64,000 bases of DNA from Streptomyces sp. NBC_00376 (GTDB lineage Bacteria; Actinomycetota; Actinomycetes; Streptomycetales; Streptomycetaceae), in the NCBI RefSeq assembly GCF_036077095.1, contig NZ_CP107960.1, positions 1,240,001 to 1,304,000 of the forward strand, in the 5' to 3' direction. This document shows, piece by piece, positions 58,319-64,000 of this stretch. How positions within the stretch are numbered: the stretch's first letter is position 1; the number at the start of each line of letters is the position of its first letter. The notes below the pieces were generated by a model. It was not told where the DNA came from and did not search any database. It saw only the letters and a list, made by a program, of their open reading frames with translations. The position numbers and the translations under genes are program-made.

Positions 58319-58555
58319 TCAGGTGAGCAGAAAGTCCGCCTTACCGGACTTGGCGCCCTGGATGAACGCGGCGATCTCGCGCGGAGTGTAGATCAGGGCC
58401 GGGCCGTCCGGGTCGGCGGACTGGCGCACGGCGACCCTGCCGTCGGACAGCTTCATCGCTTCGACGCAATTTCCCCCGTTCCCACCACTCCACGGCTTGT
58501 GCCAGCCCTCGGAGCCGAGTTCGGCGGCCGGCATGCCGTTGTATATGGGATCCAT
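58319..58555 (-). CDS. DUF397-domain protein
   Basis: A 78-residue protein with the DUF397 pattern: GWHKPWSGGNGGNCVEAMKLSDGRVAVRQSADPDGPALIYTPREIAAFIQGAKSGKADFLL in residues 17-77 (W.K...SGG.GNCVE ... G.VAVR.S..P ... F....K.G..D). DUF397 proteins are small partners of WhiJ-type regulators. Its ATG overlaps the stop of the XRE gene (TGATG), so the two are translationally coupled. It has its own terminator just downstream. Confidence 0.92.
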   Translation of the reverse strand: MDPIYNGMPAAELGSEGWHKPWSGGNGGNCVEAMKLSDGRVAVRQSADPDGPALIYTPREIAAFIQGAKSGKADFLLT

Positions 58556-59415
58556 CACAGCTCCTTGCGGAAGTCCCGGAGGATTTCCTTCGTGCGTTGT
58601 GCAGTCGCGGCCTGAGCCGCCATGCGGTCCATGACTTCGAGGTAGGAGGCCACCTCGGGGCGCGCGTCGAAGTAGACGGCACCGGTCAGGTACTCGCTGT
58701 AGACCATGTCGGGGAGTTCGGGGACACCGAAGCGGAAGAGTACGAACGGGCCGTAGGTACCCGGGTGGTGTCCCGTCGAGAATTCCGCGATCTGCAGTGT
58801 CACATGCGGCATCTCGGTCGCTTCGAGCAGCCGGTCGATCTGCTCCCGCATGGCGTCGACGCTGCCGACGGGACGGCGCAGCACCGTCTCGTCCATCACC
58901 ACCCACAGCTTCGGGGCATCCGGCCGCGTCAGCAGGGACTGGCGCTCCATCCGCAGCGCCACGTGGCGCTCTATGTCCTCGGGTCTGGTCTGGCCCACGG
59001 CTCCGGTGCGCATCACCGAGCGCGCGTAGTCCTCGGTCTGCAGCAGTCCGGGGACGAAGTGCGGTTCGTACATGCGCAGCAGGCTCGCGGCGCCCTCAAG
59101 GCTGACGTACATGCTGAACCAGTCGGGCAGCACATCGTGGAACCGCTGCCACCAGCCGGGCTTGTTGGCCTCCTCGGCGAGCTCCACGAAGGCGTCAGCC
59201 TCGTCGTCGGAGACCCCATAGGCCTTCAGCAGCATCTGTACATAGGGGATCTTGAGAGCGACCTCGGCGGTCTCCATCCTGCGTATCGTCGCAGGGGCGA
59301 CCCGCAGCACCTTTGCAGCCTGGTCACGGCTCAGGCCGACGCGCTCCCGCAGATCCTGCAGGCGCTTGCCGAGAACGACCTGACCCACGGTCGGGGCGGA
59401 CCGCGGTTCGCTCAC
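58555..59415 (-). CDS. XRE-family regulator with DUF5753 domain (second set)
   Basis: A 286-residue WhiJ-like regulator. HTH at about 12-70 (LGKRLQDLRERVGLSRDQAAKVLRVAPATIRRMETAE). The DUF5753 domain follows (WWQRFHDVLPDWFSMYVSLEGAASLLRMYEPHFVPGLLQTEDYAR, HVTLQIAEFSTGHHPG, VYSEYLTGAVYFDARPEV). The GTG start is chosen because GGGGAGG sits 6 bases before it; an ATG 15 bases upstream is possible. Divergent from an ATP-binding protein gene, with a 21-bp palindrome between. Confidence 0.92.
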   Translation of the reverse strand: MSEPRSAPTVGQVVLGKRLQDLRERVGLSRDQAAKVLRVAPATIRRMETAEVALKIPYVQMLLKAYGVSDDEADAFVELAEEANKPGWWQRFHDVLPDWFSMYVSLEGAASLLRMYEPHFVPGLLQTEDYARSVMRTGAVGQTRPEDIERHVALRMERQSLLTRPDAPKLWVVMDETVLRRPVGSVDAMREQIDRLLEATEMPHVTLQIAEFSTGHHPGTYGPFVLFRFGVPELPDMVYSEYLTGAVYFDARPEVASYLEVMDRMAAQAATAQRTKEILRDFRKEL

Positions 59416-59478
59416 TTCAGACCTCCCCATGCGCTGTTTTTGAGCAGTGTGCCATGCGCGGGCCGCCCAGAACACAGC

Positions 59479-59499
59479 CACTCTGAAATTTTCAGAGTG
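59479..59499. promoter_or_regulatory. perfect 21-bp palindrome, candidate XRE operator
   Basis: Arms CACTCTGAAA and TTTCAGAGTG match perfectly around a single central T. It is AT-rich in a GC-rich genome and lies between the divergent XRE and ATP-binding genes, 64 bases from the XRE start. The best operator candidate in the window. Confidence 0.75.
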
Positions 59500-59622
59500 C
59501 CCCTTGCCAAGTGTTCGCGACAGGGGGAGAGTTGGTGAGTGAACCAGTTCACGATGTCGCGACCGCCCTCATTCAGGTGAGTGCGCGGAGCGTGACGCAG
59601 CCCCCACTGTGAGGAATCGGTT

Positions 59623-60081
59623 GTGGCACCTGGCAGTGCGCTCATCCCCCGGCTCATGGATCTCAGTCCCGGGACGGAGGCGCTCCGGTACTGCTTCGCC
59701 CTGCCCGCGCACCCCGAATCGGTGGCCGGCGCACGGCGGCTGACCCGGGCCCGGCTCGATCTGTGGCAGCTCGACGCGGACGCCCACGAATCGGCGATCC
59801 TGATCGTTTCCGAGCTGGTCACCAACGCGATCGTGCACACCATGAGCGCTCGCGTCGTGTGCGAGCTGCGCTGCCTCGACAGACGGCTGCGGATAGCCGT
59901 GCAGGACCAGGGACACCAGCCCGGCGGGCCGCAGCTGTGCCGTACCGCCGACGACGAGCACGGACGCGGCCTGCTGCTCGTCGACGCGATGTCCAGTTCG
60001 TGGGGTTCCCGCGACGCGTGCAACGGCTCGGGCCGCATCGTCTGGGCGGAACTGCCGCACGGCTCGGAGCGGTCATGCTGA
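59623..60081 (+). CDS. ATP-binding protein (HATPase, RsbW/AbaA-like)
   Basis: A 152-residue stand-alone GHKL ATPase resembling anti-sigma factor kinases. N-box ESAILIVSELVTNAIVHT, G1 box IAVQDQGHQPGG and G2 box EHGRGLLLVDAMSSSWG are all intact, so it should bind ATP, unlike the more degenerate copy at 7.6 kb. GTG start with GAGGA. Divergent from the XRE/DUF397 pair; the next gene overlaps its last 7 bases. Partner sigma or anti-anti-sigma factor unknown. Confidence 0.88.
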   Translation: MAPGSALIPRLMDLSPGTEALRYCFALPAHPESVAGARRLTRARLDLWQLDADAHESAILIVSELVTNAIVHTMSARVVCELRCLDRRLRIAVQDQGHQPGGPQLCRTADDEHGRGLLLVDAMSSSWGSRDACNGSGRIVWAELPHGSERSC

Positions 60082-60518
60082 AGAACGCGATGTCCCACCT
60101 GCTCGGCACGCGCCGCCCCCGTGAGCTGCGACCCCCCTCCGGTGCGGCAGGCACGGTGCCGTTGCCGTTGCCGCCCGCGCTGTCGGCGAGCCTGGGCTGC
60201 GACGCGGTGGGGGTGCCGGCCCGGTACGGTTTCCGGCTGATGTCCCACCTGCCGCGCACCGGTTGCGTCTTCGCGGACGCCGAGCGCTGGTGGTGGATCG
60301 TGCCCGCGGGCTCCGACCTGGATCTGGACTGGCCCGCGCAGGCCTTCTACGCGCAGGGGGCATACGTCCCCGCCGTCCGGCCCCGGTTGATCCACCAGCC
60401 CGACAACCGCACGCCCTACACCCCGCCCATCCCGCTCTTCCTGATGGTGTGCCAGGTCACCGGTGTGGCGCCGTCCTGGGCGCCGTCCGGCGGCGAGCGC
60501 GCCGTCTCCGCGCCCTGA
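60075..60518 (+). CDS. hypothetical protein, 147 residues
   Basis: A cytoplasmic protein beginning MLKNAMSHLLGTRRPRELRP. Its core CVFADAERWWWIVPAGSDLDLDWPAQAFYAQGAYVP contains a tryptophan cluster, and the C-terminus has IHQPDNRTPYTPPIPLFLMVC. I recognise it only as a kind of small protein often found after stand-alone ATPases in Streptomyces. It overlaps the ATPase gene by 7 bases (ATG within its end, with a GGAGCGG site), so it is translationally coupled and probably works with it. Function unknown. Confidence 0.75.
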   Translation: MLKNAMSHLLGTRRPRELRPPSGAAGTVPLPLPPALSASLGCDAVGVPARYGFRLMSHLPRTGCVFADAERWWWIVPAGSDLDLDWPAQAFYAQGAYVPAVRPRLIHQPDNRTPYTPPIPLFLMVCQVTGVAPSWAPSGGERAVSAP

Positions 60519-60540
60519 CACGGCCGGGCGCGGTTTCAGG

Positions 60541-60628
60541 TCCTCCGGTGCGGCGCGGGGTGATGCGGCTTCCCCGGTGCGGCCTGAGGCGATGCTCCTT
60601 CTCCAGTGCGGCCCGGGGTGACGCGCCA
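60541..60628. repeat. three intergenic tandem repeats of 29-30 bp
   Basis: Units start at 60541, 60571 and 60600, each with the core TCC(C)CGGTGCGGC-CGGGGTGATGCG in variant forms. They follow the stop of the 147-residue gene and are non-coding; purpose unclear. Confidence 0.7.
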
Positions 60629-60804
60629 CTCGTCACCGTCCGGAGCCGCGTGGCCCGCGCAAGCCTGCGATCCAGTGGTTGACCTGCGGATTCACCGTCA
60701 GGACGCCTTGGTCACGCTGCGTTGTCAGTGCTCCGTTCTACTGTGGCACCACTGATCGAAAAGCCCGCGGCGGAGCGGGCTGTGGGCGGGAAGGGGGCGG
60801 AGCT

Positions 60805-63800
60805 GTGCGCCGCTGGGAGTATGTCGAGGGCACTGCGTCGAAGTTCTGGGAGACCGAGGCCGAAGGCGCCGTGGTGACGGTGCGCTACGGGCGGTGCGGA
60901 AGCGACGGACGTACGCAGACCAAGGAGTACGCGTCGGCCGAGTCCGCCGCCGCCCAGGTCGTGAAGACGATCGCGGAGAAGGAGAAGAAGGGGTACCGCG
61001 AGGTCGAGGCGTCCGCCTCGGCACCCGCAGCCCCGGCCGCTGCGGCCTCCCCTGACGTGGTCGCGGACGCGGGCGCGCCCGTTCTCCCCGACGAGGACAC
61101 CTTCACCCTGCCCGACAACTGGAAGCGGGTGCTCCACCCGCGGCGGGGCGGAGTGCGCCGCGGGCCGTCCAAGCTGCGGCGGGAGGCGATCGTCGCGATC
61201 GAGACCAAGCTCACCGAAGACGCATCCTGGATGGAGGAGTTCGCGGACTCGCCGCATTCGGACACGGCGGCGGCCGAGGCACTGCGCGCACACCTCGACG
61301 GAGCCCCCACACCGGCCGGTGCGGCCGCGCTGACCGCGATCGCCGACATTCCGGGGTGGGCAGACTTCTGGTCGGAGCGTTACGGCCTCCCGTTCGCCGC
61401 ACGGGCCGCGACCGAGGTGTTCTCCGTCGACGCCACCTGGCAGCAGAGCGGTCTCAAGCGGGGCGCGCCCCGGCTGTTGGCACTCGCGGGCCCGCGCCAC
61501 TCGTACTGGGCCCACCACCACCGGTCGCCGATCGACCGGGTCCGCGCGCTGCTCGCCGCGGCCGACGAAGCCACGTACCGGGCGGCGGTCGAGGCGCTGG
61601 CGGTGTGCCGCACCGACACCCTGCGCAGGATCATCGTCTCCTATCTGGCCCCGAGCGAGACGGACTGGGTCGACGACCTCGTCGCCGATCCGGCGGTGCA
61701 CGCGGAGCAGGACCGCACGCTGCGTGCCATGGTGTTCAGCTCTCTGTACTCGCCCGACCAGCTGCCGCTGCTGCCGTACGGCCCGGACCACACCCTCGGT
61801 GTCGCGACCATCGCCACGGTCGCCGAGGGCGTCGGCCCGGCCATCGCCCCGTCGCTGGCCGACGCGCTCGACGCCAACCACTACTACTCGGACAGCCTGA
61901 AGCTCGCCGCCGAAGCCCTGGTGGAGCTGCCCACGGACGAGGCCTTCCTCGGCCTGCTGGCGCATGCGGACTCCAAGCACGTCCGCCCCTCGCTCCTCGA
62001 AGCCATGCGCCGCTATCCGGTGCGGGCGCTGCGGCTGCTGGCCGCCGGGACGGGCGGCGGTTCGGCAGCGGCTTCCCTGTCCTTGCAGCTGCTCCGAGGT
62101 CATGTCGGTGCCCACCACGAGGTGGTGTCACTGGCGCTCGGCGAGCTCGGCCCCGAGGTCGTGGAGATCGTCCAGCCGTTGCTCGATCCGGTGGATCTGG
62201 TCGCCGACGCACCGGTAGACGCACTGCCGGCCGTGCTGACGGTTCCGCCGTGGTCCCGGCCCCGCACCACGGTCAGGGCCAAGCCCGTGACCGGGCTGGT
62301 CCCGGTGTCCGAGCCCAAGCTGGAGTGGCTGCCCGAGGAGCGGGCGGCCTGGGCGGCCGCCTCCTCCTGGTACACCCGTGATCGCAACCAAGGCGACATG
62401 AACGAGTACATCGACGTCCTGCGTCACGGCACGGCCGCGGATGATCTGCGACCGGCGTGGGTGTTCGTCCACGGCGACGAGGAAGTGGTCACCCCCCTGC
62501 TCGCCAACTGGAACCCGACCGATCTCTGGGACGCCGAGGACACGCTCAAGCCGGTCGCCGCGCGTTTCGGTCTGACCGCGCTGCCGCTGCTGCTGCGCGC
62601 CGTGCCCAGGCAGCCGAGCACGCTCGCCCCGCTGCTGCTCCCGTTCGTCGATGCGGATGTCGCCCGGCACATGGCGGACTGGTCGGTCCGGCTCAAGTCC
62701 ACCTCGGCGACCGCCCGTGCCTGGTTCGCCCGGCACGGCGTGGCGGCCGCCCCGCTCCTGGTGCCGGCCGCCGTGGGCAAGGCGGGCGCCGCGCGGAACG
62801 CCGCCGAGCAGGCTCTGACGTCGATCGCCACGACGCACGGCGACGACGTGGTGCGCGAGGCCGCCCGGGCGTACGGCGCTGAGGCCGCGGCAGTGGTGGA
62901 CGAACTGCTGGCCGCCGACCCGCTGGAGCGTGCGCTGCCCGCCAGGATGCCGGTGCTGCCGGGCTGGGCGGAGCCCTCGGTGCTGCCGCAGATCATGGTC
63001 CGGTCCGGAGGTGCGCTGCCGGCGGCGGCGGTGCGCCACACCCTGATGATGCTGGCTCTGTCGAAGCCCGGTGAGGTGTACCCGGGAATCGCCTCGCTGA
63101 CCGAAACGGCCGAAGCCGCTTCGCTCGCCGAGTTCGCCTGGGCCGTGTTCGAGCAGTGGCGGCTGGCGAACATGCCCGCGAAGGAGTCGTGGGCGCTGCA
63201 CGCGCTGGGGCTGCTGGGCGACGACGAGACGGTCCGCCGGCTCACTCCGGTGATCCGGTCCTGGCCTGGTGAGTCGGCGCACCACCGGGCCGTCGAAGGG
63301 CTCGACGTGCTGGCCGCCATCGGCACCGACGTGGCGCTGCTGCATCTCCACGGCATCTCCCAGCGGGTGAAGTTCAAGGGGCTCAAGGTACGGGCCGGGG
63401 AGAAGATCGCAGAGGTGGCCGCAGGGCTGGGGCTGACCGGGGAACAGCTCTCCGACCGTCTCGTGCCCGACCTCGGGCTGGACGCGGACGGATCGACGGT
63501 CATCGACTACGGCACCCGTTCGTTCACGGTCGGCTTCGACGAGCAGTTGCGGCCGTACGTGCTGGACGGTGACGGCAAGCGCCGCAAGGACCTGCCGAAG
63601 CCGGGTGCCCGCGACGACGAGGAGCTCGCGCCGGCGGAGCGCAAGCGGTTCATGGCGCTCAAGAAGGACGTCCGGACGATCTCCTCCGAGCAGGTGCGGC
63701 GCCTGGAGGCCGCGATGGTGACCGGGCGTTCCTGGACAGCCCAGGAGTTCCAGGAGCTGTTCGTCGGTCATCCGCTGCTGTGGCACCTGGTGCGCCGGCT

Positions 63801-64000
63801 GGTGTGGCTGAGCGGCCCGGAGGACGGGACGGGCACCGCGTTCCGGGTCGCGGAGGACCGTACGTTCGCCGACGCGGAGGACGACGTCTTCGTCCTGGCC
63901 GATGACGCGACGGTGCGGCTCGCGCACCCGTTGCACCTCGGCGACGAACTGGCCGCCTGGTCCGAGCTGTTCGCCGACTACGAGATCCTGCAGCCGTTCC
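60805..64000 (+). CDS. WGR-DUF4132 domain protein, C-terminus beyond window
   Basis: At least 1,065 residues, open to the right edge. Residues 1-75 are a WGR domain (RRWEYVEGTASKFWETEAEG, VTVRYGRCGSDGRTQTKEYASAESAAA), the module also found in PARPs and MolR-like proteins. After an Ala/Pro linker there is a very long alpha-helical HEAT-like region (ATYRAAVEALAVCRTDTLRRIIVSYL, LANWNPTDLWDAEDTLKPVA). Near the end the DUF4132 domain appears (RRKDLPKPGARDDEELAPAERKRFMALKKDVRTISSEQVRRLEAAM). GTG start with an AAGGGGGCGGAG site. Family function is unclear; MolR was linked to molybdate regulation and related proteins to stress. Confidence 0.88.
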   Translation, partial: MRRWEYVEGTASKFWETEAEGAVVTVRYGRCGSDGRTQTKEYASAESAAAQVVKTIAEKEKKGYREVEASASAPAAPAAAASPDVVADAGAPVLPDEDTFTLPDNWKRVLHPRRGGVRRGPSKLRREAIVAIETKLTEDASWMEEFADSPHSDTAAAEALRAHLDGAPTPAGAAALTAIADIPGWADFWSERYGLPFAARAATEVFSVDATWQQSGLKRGAPRLLALAGPRHSYWAHHHRSPIDRVRALLAAADEATYRAAVEALAVCRTDTLRRIIVSYLAPSETDWVDDLVADPAVHAEQDRTLRAMVFSSLYSPDQLPLLPYGPDHTLGVATIATVAEGVGPAIAPSLADALDANHYYSDSLKLAAEALVELPTDEAFLGLLAHADSKHVRPSLLEAMRRYPVRALRLLAAGTGGGSAAASLSLQLLRGHVGAHHEVVSLALGELGPEVVEIVQPLLDPVDLVADAPVDALPAVLTVPPWSRPRTTVRAKPVTGLVPVSEPKLEWLPEERAAWAAASSWYTRDRNQGDMNEYIDVLRHGTAADDLRPAWVFVHGDEEVVTPLLANWNPTDLWDAEDTLKPVAARFGLTALPLLLRAVPRQPSTLAPLLLPFVDADVARHMADWSVRLKSTSATARAWFARHGVAAAPLLVPAAVGKAGAARNAAEQALTSIATTHGDDVVREAARAYGAEAAAVVDELLAADPLERALPARMPVLPGWAEPSVLPQIMVRSGGALPAAAVRHTLMMLALSKPGEVYPGIASLTETAEAASLAEFAWAVFEQWRLANMPAKESWALHALGLLGDDETVRRLTPVIRSWPGESAHHRAVEGLDVLAAIGTDVALLHLHGISQRVKFKGLKVRAGEKIAEVAAGLGLTGEQLSDRLVPDLGLDADGSTVIDYGTRSFTVGFDEQLRPYVLDGDGKRRKDLPKPGARDDEELAPAERKRFMALKKDVRTISSEQVRRLEAAMVTGRSWTAQEFQELFVGHPLLWHLVRRLVWLSGPEDGTGTAFRVAEDRTFADAEDDVFVLADDATVRLAHPLHLGDELAAWSELFADYEILQPF

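Noticed and set aside
60545..60630. CRISPR-like array
   Set aside because: Three imperfect contiguous units without spacers; a tandem repeat, not a CRISPR.

Overview
The window looks like a piece of a Streptomyces chromosome. It has very high GC, GTG and TTG starts, and lineage-typical families: an SsgA-like sporulation protein, a WhiB-like Fe-S regulator, two XRE/DUF397/ATP-binding regulator sets, a small two-domain laccase and rare in-frame TTA codons. I see no tRNA, rRNA, CRISPR array, insertion sequence or prophage.

Layout. 0-5.8 kb: fatty-acid CoA genes (acyl-CoA dehydrogenase cut by the window edge, CaiB/BaiF CoA-transferase), an NAD(P)-dependent reductase, a membrane-anchored HTH/peptidoglycan-binding protein, a 47-residue membrane peptide, endonuclease V and a YciI protein. 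5.8-13.4 kb: a secreted beta-propeller, SsgA-like protein, the first XRE/DUF397/ATPase set with a 21-bp palindrome in its divergent promoter, an acyl-ACP desaturase with palindromic upstream sites, TPR, WhiB and VOC proteins, and a frameshifted gene. 13.5-20.3 kb: an organosulfur operon (LLM monooxygenase, signal-less SsuA-like protein, SsuB, SsuC, SBP lipoprotein, DszB-like desulfinase). It is preceded by a short Cys-ended leader peptide of the type that attenuates sulfur operons, and lies divergent from an IclR regulator.

20.4-32 kb: SNF2 helicase, Tat-exported small laccase, a translationally coupled pair of large secreted oxidative proteins (ThuA-PQQ dehydrogenase; cupredoxin-three repeats-DUF1080), a YhgE-like membrane protein, and a divergent NHEJ polymerase/ligase pair. 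32-45.5 kb: one long minus-strand mce operon (ABC ATPase, two YrbE permeases, MceA-F, a duplicated pair of Mce-associated proteins, a lytic transglycosylase), mostly with overlapping stop/start codons. A long inverted repeat interrupts it near the end. 46-50 kb: three secreted proteins of unknown function in more AT-rich surroundings, followed by a PucR-type regulator with two TTA codons.

52-64 kb: a cytochrome P450, an ATP-grasp-like protein, a 14-TM exporter fused to a winged-helix-like tail, a YchJ protein, a PF04672 methyltransferase, the second XRE/DUF397/ATPase set with a perfect 21-bp palindrome, a small hypothetical protein, and a WGR-DUF4132 protein running off the right edge.

How the parts may work together (inference): the sulfur operon would import and desulfurize sulfonates when cysteine is scarce. 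The mce operon would import sterol-like or other hydrophobic substrates across the envelope. The laccase/PQQ/cupredoxin genes could form an extracellular sugar-oxidizing chain ending in oxygen. The two regulator sets resemble the whiJ/abaA-type developmental loci of Streptomyces.
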